DNA of 57,889 nucleotides from Bacteroidota bacterium. GTDB lineage: Bacteria; Bacteroidota; Bacteroidia; Chitinophagales; Saprospiraceae. The notes beneath the pieces are model-generated. The model was not told where the DNA came from. It saw only the letters and a list, made by a program, of their open reading frames with translations, and did not search any database. The translations under genes were made by a program, and so were the position numbers. The DNA is taken from the NCBI GenBank assembly GCA_029567325.1, contig JAKQLF010000113.1:1-57889 (forward strand). The letters are read 5' to 3'. Below, piece by piece: positions 8,201 through 15,221 of this stretch. Position 1 is the first letter of the stretch. The number at the start of each line of letters is the position of its first letter.

Positions 8201-11076
8201 CTCTCAGAAATGATTTTGATAAATCCATCAGCTCCTTCACATTTCTCCGAGCTAGCCAGAATGTCCGTAATGATTGGTTTTGTAGAAGCAGTGATGGTTA
8301 TCCTTGCGGTATCAGAATTACAAACCCCGCTGTATAAAACTGCTGAGTAATTACCTTGGATATTCCCAGATGCGTTTGATAAAATGAGGCTGTCGACTGT
8401 TGTAGATACGAAAAATTGATTGTTTTTAAACCATCTGATCGAGTCAAAGGCTCCAGCTGTTATGATTTTTATCGATCCATCATCTCCTCCACAAATAGAA
8501 AGACTGCTGGAGATTTGCCCAATGAATGGTTTTGGCAAAACCGTTATGAGGATATTTGCAGTATCTGATTCACAGCCTTTATTACGGGCATAAACTGTAT
8601 AAATTCCTGTATCAGTAACTCGTACAGAATCATTTACTAATACTTGATTTCCTTCCTTGACGAAGCCATTTGGACCTTGCCAAAAATATTCAGTTTCAAT
8701 TCCAATATTTTGAATGGATAGAGTCAAATTAACTCCTTCGCATAATGCGCTATCTACATCTGCATGAATGATAGGAGCACTTATATTGTTGGCTTTGATG
8801 CTGAGTGTGTCTGAAGGAATGGATAAGCAAAGTGCAGCTTTTACTTGTAAATACACACTAATTGAATCTTTATTGACTTGGAAAAATCTCGACGGCGACG
8901 TTGTAGAATCTACCATATTCCAACCCGCTCCCCTATTTTCAAACCAATAATAAATCGCATTGCTTCCAAAATCTTCCGCCGTAAATTGGATTGAATCTCC
9001 GGCGCAAACTGTAGAAGAATCGGCCGTCAAAAGTGGTTTCATTTGGGATTCAACAGCAACTGTCATTTGTTTTGATAAACTGCAAAGGGAGTCAGAAACT
9101 TGCAAAGTATACACGCCTGCTTCCGCTTTCACAGTCAAATTTCGACCACTGCCAATAGAGTCACTTCCTTTAAACCAAGTGATTTTAATCTTATCAGTTA
9201 TGATGCTTTCAGATAGATTTGATCTCAAAAACAATGTGTCTTGTGTGCATAAATTCAACCGATAAGTAGGTTGAATGGTATCTAAAACGAAAATGTCTGA
9301 TTGACAAACAGATGTATTTCCGGAACAATCCTTGGCTATAAAAGTCAGTGTATGCGCGCCTCCAGTTAAATTTAATTGGAGATTTTGTTGTGTGTAATCA
9401 ATCAAAAGCGAATCATCAATCATCAATTGGGTACTGATGTTATTGCTGAATTGGTTATTATCTGTAACGGTTGGTGCTCCAATTACTATCGGTCCACAAG
9501 CTGCGGAAGAAACGAATGTCCCAAAAGTTGATTTGCAATTGGTTAAAGTAGGCGGAATGGTATCCAAAATGATGAATCTTGCAGAACTCAAATTGTAATT
9601 TCCACAAGCATCTATCAAGATGAAGTCTATACTATGATTTACTAAGGTATCAGCAGCGTTGGAGCAAAAAGTGAAATCTTTAAGAGCAGGTTTTTTCCCC
9701 TTTAGAGTGTTAATTTGAGCAGGTTGATAGCTATTAGAAAAGACAATGGCAGTATCTGTTTGGCTGCATTGATCTGACATCAACATACCACCCAAATTTT
9801 GAAGCCATGCCATCAAGGCTTGGTTGGTTTGAGTGCTGTCCTTGTGGTATACAATCAAATCTTCAGCAACTTTATTCAATATTGGTTTTAATGTGTCTGA
9901 AACATAAAGCTTTTGAGTTTTCATGGATGTATTGCCACAAATATCAATAGCAGAATAAACGCGGGTAATTATTTTTTTGCATGAATCTCCGGAGATAGAA
10001 TCCCGAAAACTCCATGAAAATTTGGCACACTGATCTGCAATTCCTCTTAAACTAATTTGAATGCTATCTTTCTGCAAACAAGAAATACTCAATTCGTCTG
10101 GTGCATCTATGATCGGAGGAGCTTGATCCAAAACTGTGATCTTTTGTGATGCGGTGGTGCTGTTACCACATTGATCAGTAGCTGTCCAGGTTCGATTGAT
10201 GACATAATTGTAAAATAAACAGGAAAGGCTGTCACCTACTCTAATGATATTTTCAGTAAACTTTATGATTGGGCTTGGATCACAGTAGTCTTTAAAATTT
10301 ACAATGGTGTCTGGAATGTTGAAACAAGAAACTGTGAGGTCCTGAATGGTATCATCAATTACTGGCGGTACATTGTCTATTATGCGATATCTACCGCTTA
10401 AAGTTCTTTTATTATCGCAACTATCCTTTACAAAAAAGCTGATATCCAGCCTCCAATCACATGCATTTGCAGGTATTACAGGAAAAGGGCCATTCAGAAA
10501 ACTTCCTGAACTTACATCACCTGATGATGTTTGATAAATAAAGGATTCCCAAGTGATTCCTCCAGCACCTCCACAACCATTGGTTACCCTAGCGTTGCCA
10601 TAATTTTTGATCCAAGTGATCAAGGAATCTTGGATGCCAATGACACATGTTTTAGATGCAGTAAAATCTGGTATTTTGACGATTATGATAGATTCATCAT
10701 TAATTTTGAAATAAACCGTAGATGTATCAGTCATGTTACCTGATGGATCTTTCGCAATAAATTTTACAAAAACACGGCGGTTTTTACCACAGCTCAAATT
10801 GAATAAAACGTTGAATTCGTTTTGGACCTGACTTAAAGATTTATCTGGAATGATTGTAGCCGTTCCTGAATTGTCAGAAGCAACCGCTCCGGCAAATCCA
10901 TTATACCACTGTTGTAAAGCTAAAAGTGGATTTGGATTGTTACAAAATATAGAATCGCTCTTTGGTAACACAGTAAACACTGGAGGAGTAGTGTCCTGAG
11001 CCAAAGAGTTGCAAAAAGAGATCAATATGAGCAAGCATACGGCAAAAAATGTCGTGAGATGCTTTCCAAAATACAT
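5212..11076 (-). CDS. Giant T9SS type B surface protein with HYR/Ig-like repeats
   Basis: The 1954-residue protein begins with a signal peptide (HLTTFFAVCLLILISF, cleavage near SLAQ). The N-terminal ~620 residues carry repeated HYR-like domains (pattern TVSC.., AxDxCGNS, DTxPP). Ig-like domains of about 84 residues follow. The C-terminal ~90 residues are a type B T9SS sorting domain: IPNVITPNNDGVNDIL, LQIFNQWGDNVF, WSAEYKGNPLPAGTYFY, ending GFLIVQR. This family is called gliding motility-associated C-terminal domain. The protein is probably secreted and held at the surface as an adhesin or gliding factor. Its ligand is unknown. The downstream PorP/SprF and OmpA genes overlap or abut it, which suggests a dedicated secretion partner set. 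Confidence 0.92.
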   Translation of the reverse strand: MYFGKHLTTFFAVCLLILISFCNSLAQDTTPPVFTVLPKSDSIFCNNPNPLLALQQWYNGFAGAVASDNSGTATIIPDKSLSQVQNEFNVLFNLSCGKNRRVFVKFIAKDPSGNMTDTSTVYFKINDESIIIVKIPDFTASKTCVIGIQDSLITWIKNYGNARVTNGCGGAGGITWESFIYQTSSGDVSSGSFLNGPFPVIPANACDWRLDISFFVKDSCDNKRTLSGRYRIIDNVPPVIDDTIQDLTVSCFNIPDTIVNFKDYCDPSPIIKFTENIIRVGDSLSCLFYNYVINRTWTATDQCGNSTTASQKITVLDQAPPIIDAPDELSISCLQKDSIQISLRGIADQCAKFSWSFRDSISGDSCKKIITRVYSAIDICGNTSMKTQKLYVSDTLKPILNKVAEDLIVYHKDSTQTNQALMAWLQNLGGMLMSDQCSQTDTAIVFSNSYQPAQINTLKGKKPALKDFTFCSNAADTLVNHSIDFILIDACGNYNLSSARFIILDTIPPTLTNCKSTFGTFVSSAACGPIVIGAPTVTDNNQFSNNISTQLMIDDSLLIDYTQQNLQLNLTGGAHTLTFIAKDCSGNTSVCQSDIFVLDTIQPTYRLNLCTQDTLFLRSNLSESIITDKIKITWFKGSDSIGSGRNLTVKAEAGVYTLQVSDSLCSLSKQMTVAVESQMKPLLTADSSTVCAGDSIQFTAEDFGSNAIYYWFENRGAGWNMVDSTTSPSRFFQVNKDSISVYLQVKAALCLSIPSDTLSIKANNISAPIIHADVDSALCEGVNLTLSIQNIGIETEYFWQGPNGFVKEGNQVLVNDSVRVTDTGIYTVYARNKGCESDTANILITVLPKPFIGQISSSLSICGGDDGSIKIITAGAFDSIRWFKNNQFFVSTTVDSLILSNASGNIQGNYSAVLYSGVCNSDTARITITASTKPIITDILASSEKCEGADGFIKIISESNFDSIQWLKNGQLFRTTSMDSLILSVSEGNYAGLYAAVLFSGGCTSDTASIRLSIQSRPIITTIMSSSSLCGGLDGFIKITSSGVIDSIRWFKNNEFFETTIVDSLILSNASGNIQGNYAAVLFNGVCNSDTARITITATAKPIITDILASSEKCEGADGFIKIISESVFDSVRWLKNGQFFTTTSIDSLNLSANEGNYQGMYAAILYAGSCSSDTAFITLNVLSQPFITDIIGSSSSCDGSDGLIKIITTSPFDSVRWLKNDQFFKSTATDSLVLSNSEGNIEGFYSAILYNKSCVSDTSKIFEFKSSGNLQVSITRRGGSCEGDSMRLEANVIAGGTYQWTGPGGLMGSERLFTVMSMSGLYSLTVDNGLGCSTKIDTIINIPVRPLILSMGSDYSPCLDTVKSFKLSATIQPESDELKYLWIGPANFRSTLKNPGVNITDGREFGRYFLQVTLGNCIGFIDTLDIKKEIGTGKPVIVGTDKACLGDTIVLKVGSGYGSYTWETPNGTLIFQDTILRILGVQEKDTGVYVVKGNSGICASEKSDTFVLSIVSRPEMPTIIGLDSICFGDSLRLQVNNPQVGLDYDWILPTGETKLSHPLTIIDLPEKLRGNYAVRAMNGSCASPFSLPFEVKIKSAIAAPTFDEDRLFICNEGNNDIRFCLASLPADASLNFVITTVPGNQKLYEGRDSCYQFNTSNIEGPLSRIKVQSKKDICLSDTFDDILINLANKPKLDAQIVASASSLCSATDTIFLTNISNPDSVQYFWRVFDNGIVLQNLPGNILQLTNFTQASNRVILSLNYDICNNFSRDTLDIIQAAKPQAINDTITLEANQITNVPFTFEVASNNIVTFFENNAGEIIETNEGFEVSISNANNQSVTFEYEVCVENCESFCDTGLLSFFINDAPSIDCKIPNVITPNNDGVNDILIIDCAVTLPDNKLQIFNQWGDNVFSQEQYQNDWSAEYKGNPLPAGTYFYTFSDGQGQVLSGFLIVQR
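7278..8539 (-). repeat. Five tandem Ig-like repeat modules within the giant T9SS protein
   Basis: Five consecutive modules of about 252 bp (84 residues) each contain a Cys-x-Gly segment, FDSIRWxKNxxFF, DSLxLS, GNxxGxYxAxL and a second Cys before SDT. Modules 2 and 4 are nearly identical in DNA, and modules 1 and 3 resemble each other more than their neighbours. For example, the block starting at 7697 recurs at 8201, exactly 504 bp (two modules) away. This indicates duplication of a two-module unit. Confidence 0.85.
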
Positions 11077-11313
11077 TCAGGTGGATTTTGGGCAAAAATA
11101 CATTTCGATTTCTAAATATGTGCACAACTTTGAGTTATTTGATCGATTAATCTTTTGAATACGGGTTTACCCTAATGGATTACTTGAACAATTCTAAACT
11201 TTTAGTCAAATGGACAAGTCACCAAAATGGGCAATTATAAAAGAACTCCTTGCACTAAATATTCGTTTTTACTCTTTTTTAAAAAAAATAAGCCAAATAT
11301 GAAAAAGATAAAG
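11077..11313. other. Divergent intergenic region
   Basis: This gap separates the minus-strand T9SS cluster from the plus-strand creD unit. It is AT-rich, with an A-tract near 11280-11288. I see no further ORF, hairpin or RNA gene here. It must hold the promoter of the giant T9SS gene, but no convincing -33/-7 pair was found by eye on that strand. Confidence 0.5.
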
Positions 11314-11321
11314 TAACTTTG
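11314..11321 (+). promoter_or_regulatory. Bacteroidota -7 promoter element (TAACTTTG)
   Basis: The sequence is an exact match to the TAnnTTTG -7 consensus of the primary sigma factor of Bacteroidota, 19 bases before the ATG at 11340. It overlaps the left arm of the palindrome at 11316-11332. A matching TTTG -33 element is not evident. A regulator bound to the palindrome would block this promoter. Confidence 0.55.
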
Positions 11322-11332
11322 CAATACAAAGT
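11316..11332. promoter_or_regulatory. Palindromic operator copy 1 (ACTTTG-N5-CAAAGT)
   Basis: This is a perfect inverted repeat with 6-bp arms and spacer CAATA. The same 17 bases, within a 23-base identical block (11316-11338), recur before creD at 12273-12295. It overlaps the probable -7 element, and the ATG follows only 7 bases after the right arm. The winged-helix protein encoded at 11957-12256 is the natural candidate to bind it, implying autoregulation. Binding is inferred, not shown. Confidence 0.7.
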
Positions 11333-11339
11333 ACTTTTC

Positions 11340-11960
11340 ATGGAACAAAATGATTATTTATCTCATCTAGCTGACATCAGTGACATTCTCAAAAAGCGAA
11401 CGAAATTTCATGCATTGAGTGGTGTTTCAGGTATGTTGGCAGGAACATATGCCTTGATCGGAGCTTTTGTAGCAAGAAGAATCATTTATACAGCTCCCAA
11501 TGTTCTTTATGACGACATCAGAAGAAACACATTTAGCCCTGATATAGTCAAATTAGCATTAGTATTTGGAATTGTGCTCGTTGCTGCTTTAGGCACAGGT
11601 TTTTATTTTTCTTCCAAAAAAGCTAAAAAGGACAATGAAAAATTATTCAGTGAAGCTGCATATGGAGTTTTGAAAAATTTGGCAATTCCTTTGGTTTTAG
11701 GTGCTGTTTTTGTTCTGGTTCTCTATTTTAGAGGTTATTATGACCTGATGGCGGCAACCAGTTTAGCTTTTTATGGTTTGGCATTGTTTGCAGCTAGTAA
11801 TTACACTTTCAGTGAAATCCGAGCTTTGAGTTTAGCTGTCATGACAACAGCCATGGTTTCTATGTTTTTTCCTGGATATGGACTTTTGTTTTGGGCCATT
11901 GGTTTTGGGCTTTTGCACATCATTTATGGATTGATTATGTATATAAAATACGAAAGGTGA
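11340..11960 (+). CDS. Multi-pass membrane protein of unknown function (creD unit)
   Basis: The 206-residue protein starts at ATG 11340 (MEQNDYLSHLADISDIL). An upstream non-ATG extension would overlap the operator and promoter and is unlikely. After a soluble ~30-residue N-terminus there are about six hydrophobic segments (for example GVSGMLAGTYALIGAFVA, LALVFGIVLVAALGTGFYF, LAIPLVLGAVFVLVLYF, LLFWAIGFGLLHIIYGLIMY). I do not recognise a catalytic motif. The final TGA overlaps the GTG start of the regulator gene (GTGA). Its place between operator and regulator suggests a sensor or envelope protein working with the regulator, by context only. Confidence 0.8.
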   Translation: MEQNDYLSHLADISDILKKRTKFHALSGVSGMLAGTYALIGAFVARRIIYTAPNVLYDDIRRNTFSPDIVKLALVFGIVLVAALGTGFYFSSKKAKKDNEKLFSEAAYGVLKNLAIPLVLGAVFVLVLYFRGYYDLMAATSLAFYGLALFAASNYTFSEIRALSLAVMTTAMVSMFFPGYGLLFWAIGFGLLHIIYGLIMYIKYER

Positions 11961-12256
11961 AAGCATCATTTCAAGATCTCAATAAAGTTTTTGAAAGCCG
12001 CATCAGATTGGGTATCATGTCCTTATTGATGGTAGAAGACAGCATTGACTTCAATGCACTGAAAGATGCTTTGCAGGTAACAGATGGAAACCTGGCTAGC
12101 CATCTGAAGAGTTTAGAAAAGGAAAATTATCTTTCTCTGGAGAAGTCTTTCTTGGGGAGAAAACCAAATACCGTTTACCGAATTACAAAATTGGGCAGTT
12201 TGGAGTTTAAGAAACATATCCAAGCACTTGAGCAACTTATCAAAAATCATCATTAA
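11957..12256 (+). CDS. Winged-helix transcriptional regulator
   Basis: The start chosen is GTG 11957, overlapping the stop of the membrane protein. It gives a 99-residue protein that begins just before the domain (VKASFQDLNKVFESRIRLGIMSLL). The upstream in-frame ATG at 11891 lies deep in the previous gene. The fold matches small MarR/ArsR-like winged-helix proteins (HTH_34 type): RLGIMSLLMVEDSIDFNALKD as the first helices, GNLASHLKSLEKENYLSLEK as the recognition helix and start of the wing, and GRKPNTVYRITKLG as the wing. It has no added sensor domain. It probably binds the two identical palindromes flanking its operon segment. Confidence 0.85.
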   Translation: MKASFQDLNKVFESRIRLGIMSLLMVEDSIDFNALKDALQVTDGNLASHLKSLEKENYLSLEKSFLGRKPNTVYRITKLGSLEFKKHIQALEQLIKNHH

Positions 12257-12272
12257 TTTTTTTTCAATAACC

Positions 12273-12289
12273 ACTTTGCAATACAAAGT
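12273..12289. promoter_or_regulatory. Palindromic operator copy 2 upstream of creD
   Basis: The inverted repeat ACTTTG-CAATA-CAAAGT is identical to the copy at 11316-11332, as is the following hexamer ACTTTT. It lies 20 bases before the creD ATG and 16 bases after the regulator stop. Unlike copy 1, the preceding bases are CC rather than TA, so no TAnnTTTG element overlaps it. It may control an internal promoter or act as a second binding site. Confidence 0.7.
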
Positions 12290-12309
12290 ACTTTTAAAAC
12301 ACTTATAAA

Positions 12310-13683
12310 ATGGACGAAACAATTAAATCAAACAAAAAGCCTCAATGGGCCTTGCTTTTCAAATTAGGATTTATTTTCTTCTTAATTTGTTTATTGAATA
12401 TCCCTATTTTTTGGATCACAGATCTGATTTACGAAAGACAAGGTCTGCAACAACAAGTAGAAAAAGATATCAGTCGAGCATGGGGAAATGCCCAAACACT
12501 AACAAGTCCCGTACTCGTTATCCCGTTTTCAAAAACTAAAGTTGTCGATAAAAAAAGTATCGTAGAAGACTTCAAACTTTATTTAGCACCCGAACTCGTC
12601 GGCATGGACAATAACTTAAAATCCGAAGTTAGAACTAAAGGCATTTTCAATACCATTGTTTATGATAATGATTGTAAAATCAATGCAACTTTTGACTTAA
12701 ATAACATAAAGGATGAAGAGCGACAATACGCCTTGAATAAAGCATATATCATTGTTGGGTTATCTGACCCTCAAGCAATTGTCGCAGGTATCAAGTCAAA
12801 TATCAATGGACTTGTTGTGAAAAGTTTTCCAGGTACAAATGACGCAGAATTTGTAAAAAGTGGATTTCATACGCCTGTTAATCTGACAGATTTCAAAGAC
12901 ACATTGGTATGGTCTAGTGTGCTCAATTTCAGGGGTACTTCTTCTTTGCGCTTTGAGCCAACTGCCAAACTATCTCAATTTGAGGTAAAATCAAACTGGG
13001 CTTCACCTTCTTTCATTGGTCGTAATCTCCCTTCAGATAGACGTATTACCACCACGGGATTTAGTTCAACTTGGAAAGCGTCTGAATTCAATAGAAATAC
13101 GCCGGATTCATGGATAGATGACACCTATGTTACTTCTTCAACGGTTTTTCAAAACAACCCAGATTATGTCAACCCTAACATGGAAAATGATCTTCCCGGA
13201 GTCGAATTGATTGAAACTGCCAATCATTATCATAAAAATTTGCGTTCCATTAAATATGCCTTTTTAATCATTTTCTTGAGTTTCCTCATGTATTTTAGTT
13301 CGGAAATATTCCTTAAAGTAAGGATACACCCGATTCAGTATGCTTTGATTGGTATCAGTTTGGTGGTATTTTATACACTTTTACTTTCCTTATCTGAGCA
13401 AATAGGTTTCAATAAGTCCTACTTTATATCATTTGCTGCTGTCTTAAGTTTGGTTATGACGTACACATATTTTGTACTCAAATCATGGAGACCTACCATC
13501 ATCATAGGATTTTTATTCGTGCTGATTTATGGTTACGTATTTACGCTTTTACAATTAGAAGACTTAGCGCTTTTAGTAGGTTCAGTTGGTATTTTCTTTA
13601 TTTTAGCCATGGTTATGTTTTTGTCCAGGAAAATAGATTGGTATAATATACATTCAGAAATTCCAAATAATATGGATGCTTAA
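12310..13683 (+). CDS. creD: CreD-family inner membrane protein
   Basis: The 457-residue protein matches the CreD family in length and layout. It has an N-terminal membrane helix (LLFKLGFIFFLICLLNIPIF), the family segment LIYERQGLQQQVEKDISRAWG followed by TLTSPVLVIPF, a large periplasmic domain (about 60-310), and a C-terminal bundle of about five to six helices. In enterobacteria CreD belongs to the CreBC regulon and affects envelope integrity and beta-lactam or colicin response. No CreBC two-component pair is present here. A local winged-helix regulator and a shared operator take that place. A strong terminator follows. Confidence 0.92.
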   Translation: MDETIKSNKKPQWALLFKLGFIFFLICLLNIPIFWITDLIYERQGLQQQVEKDISRAWGNAQTLTSPVLVIPFSKTKVVDKKSIVEDFKLYLAPELVGMDNNLKSEVRTKGIFNTIVYDNDCKINATFDLNNIKDEERQYALNKAYIIVGLSDPQAIVAGIKSNINGLVVKSFPGTNDAEFVKSGFHTPVNLTDFKDTLVWSSVLNFRGTSSLRFEPTAKLSQFEVKSNWASPSFIGRNLPSDRRITTTGFSSTWKASEFNRNTPDSWIDDTYVTSSTVFQNNPDYVNPNMENDLPGVELIETANHYHKNLRSIKYAFLIIFLSFLMYFSSEIFLKVRIHPIQYALIGISLVVFYTLLLSLSEQIGFNKSYFISFAAVLSLVMTYTYFVLKSWRPTIIIGFLFVLIYGYVFTLLQLEDLALLVGSVGIFFILAMVMFLSRKIDWYNIHSEIPNNMDA

Positions 13684-13702
13684 ATTTTTTTATTAGATTG
13701 GG

Positions 13703-13743
13703 CAAGCGTCATTCATATACCTCTTATGGATGACGCTTGTTTT
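13703..13743 (+). terminator. Intrinsic terminator after creD
   Basis: A 14-bp stem (13703-13716 with 13726-13739, core CAAGCGTCAT/ATGACGCTTG, one G-U pair) closes a 9-base loop and is followed by a short T run at 13740-13743. It begins 20 bases after the creD stop. The stem is nearly symmetric and could also work weakly on the other strand. Confidence 0.8.
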
Positions 13744-13830
13744 AATTGAAATACCATAACATTTAGCTTTCATCTTTAAACTTCGTCTCTTGTTTACTCA
13801 CGATTAAAATTAAGCTTTACCTTTTGAGTG

Positions 13831-13864
13831 GTTGCCATTCATCTAGTCAATTAAGTTATCTTTG
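13831..13864 (+). promoter_or_regulatory. Putative promoter of the DUF1460 gene
   Basis: TATCTTTG at 13857-13864 fits the Bacteroidota TAnnTTTG -7 element. GTTG at 13831-13834 could be the -33 element, at a slightly long spacing of 22 bases. The ATG at 13889 lies 24 bases downstream. This supports the ATG start over the upstream TTG. Confidence 0.5.
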
Positions 13865-13888
13865 TTTTTTTGAATTTTATTTTTGAAA

Positions 13889-14683
13889 ATGGGAAATCGG
13901 GTTTTTCTAGTCTTGATATTTTTGATGGTTTTCAGGTTATGGACTTTTGGTCAAGCTGTTTCTGATTTTTTAAAAGCCAAAGAACAAATCACCTACAACG
14001 AGGATTTTAAGTATAATTTGGTTGAAACAGCCAAACTATTTATCGGCACACCATATGTTGCAGGAACATTGGAAAAAACGCCTGAGCACCTTGTCATTGA
14101 TTTTACCGGATTGGACTGCATTACCTTCGTCGAAAACGCGATCGCTTTGACTTTGGCTAAAGATGAAGGTGCATTTCGTAGCGTATTGCAAAGTCTTAGA
14201 TACAGAAGGGGCATCATCAATGGCTATCCCTCCAGAATTCATTATCTATCCGAGTGGCTAGTACGCATTGGAAGGCAAGGGATGTTCACTCAACTCAACA
14301 ATGGCGGAGATTTATGTTTTGAACCAAATTTGCATTTTATGAGTAGCAATCCTCAATATTATACAGCCCTAAAGCAAGATTCCATCGCGGCCAAAGCCAT
14401 CAAACAACATGAATTGACCTTCAACGAGATGAAAATTGGTTTTCCATATTATTCCAAAAATGCTTTTGAAGATCGTTTTCTCAAACATGGAGATATTGTA
14501 GCATTCAAATCAAAAAAGGCTGGGTTGGATTTTGATCATTTGGGCTTGGTTGTAGTTGAGGGCAATAAGAAATTGCTTATACATGCTTCACTAGACTACA
14601 AAAAAGTCTTGATTACGAAAGAGACAGTTAAGGATTATTTGATGAGGATTAAGAAATTTGATGGCATTTCCATCATTCGCTAA
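13889..14683 (+). CDS. DUF1460 secreted amidase-like protein (NlpC/P60-like fold)
   Basis: The start chosen is ATG 13889 (MGNRVFLVLIFLMVFRLWTF), giving 264 residues with a signal peptide cleaved after FGQ. The family block LFIGTPYVAGTLE, followed by FTGLDCITFVENAIAL, contains the probable catalytic Cys. The later HGDIVAFKSKKAGLDFDHLG supplies the probable catalytic His region, as in NlpC/P60-type cysteine peptidases. DUF1460 proteins are related to N-acetylmuramoyl-L-alanine amidase-like enzymes and probably act on cell-wall peptides in the periplasm. The substrate is inferred. The 3' end overlaps the convergent Smr gene by 4 bases. Confidence 0.85.
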   Translation: MGNRVFLVLIFLMVFRLWTFGQAVSDFLKAKEQITYNEDFKYNLVETAKLFIGTPYVAGTLEKTPEHLVIDFTGLDCITFVENAIALTLAKDEGAFRSVLQSLRYRRGIINGYPSRIHYLSEWLVRIGRQGMFTQLNNGGDLCFEPNLHFMSSNPQYYTALKQDSIAAKAIKQHELTFNEMKIGFPYYSKNAFEDRFLKHGDIVAFKSKKAGLDFDHLGLVVVEGNKKLLIHASLDYKKVLITKETVKDYLMRIKKFDGISIIR

Positions 14684-15201
14684 ATAGAGTAATTAAACCA
14701 AACTTCCACTGCACCATCATTGTTGATCAATTTTTTAAGACTGACTCTGGGATCCAATTCCAACATTGCCCAAATTTGTTTCCTCAGTACTCCTTCTCCC
14801 CTGCCATGTATGACGGTTACGGGATTTCGTTTATGGTTGTAGGCTTCATTTAAAAAAGCTTCAAATTTTTCAATTTGTATGTCTAATATGCGAACCGAAT
14901 TTTCATTTTGAAGATGGGGTGCAAAGGTTTCAATGTGTAAATCTACTTGATGCTTTTTATAATTAATTCTTCCTTTTGGGTTTGAATCAGCTTCTAGTTT
15001 TAAGTCATGTTGTCGCAATTCTTCATGAAAGGCATCCCAATCAATGGTTTCCTCGTCTGTAACTAAGGATAACCGCTCATGTGCAACAATCAAAATTTTA
15101 TCACCAATCTTTACTTTAGCTTTTCCTTCTGGGTTCTTGCCTGCATAAATGCCAAATTTGCCAGCCTTTGTTTTTACTTTATCGCCAATCCACCAAGACA
15201 T
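14680..15201 (-). CDS. Smr-domain protein with N-terminal SH3-like domain
   Basis: This 173-residue protein starts with a small beta-rich segment (WWIGDKVKTKAGKFGIYAG, KAKVKIGDKILIV) that looks like an SH3/KOW-type fold. The C-terminal ~90 residues form an Smr (small MutS-related) domain: HQVDLHIETFAP, then LDIQIEKFEAFLNEAYNHKR, PVTVIHGRGEGVLRKQIW. The HGRG motif and DLHIE are the typical signature of Smr nucleases. Smr domains nick or bind branched DNA or cleave RNA at stalled ribosomes. Which role applies here is open. It lies 20 bases downstream of sbcC, which favours a nucleic-acid processing role. Confidence 0.85.
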   Translation of the reverse strand: MSWWIGDKVKTKAGKFGIYAGKNPEGKAKVKIGDKILIVAHERLSLVTDEETIDWDAFHEELRQHDLKLEADSNPKGRINYKKHQVDLHIETFAPHLQNENSVRILDIQIEKFEAFLNEAYNHKRNPVTVIHGRGEGVLRKQIWAMLELDPRVSLKKLINNDGAVEVWFNYSI

Positions 15202-15221
15202 TTTCAGATTTTTTGATTGGA

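Noticed and set aside
11891-11956. Upstream ATG start of the winged-helix regulator
   Set aside because: It lies inside the coding sequence of the membrane protein, and the added residues (MGHWFWAFAHH) are a frame-shifted reading of that gene's last helix. GTG 11957 fits the domain boundary.
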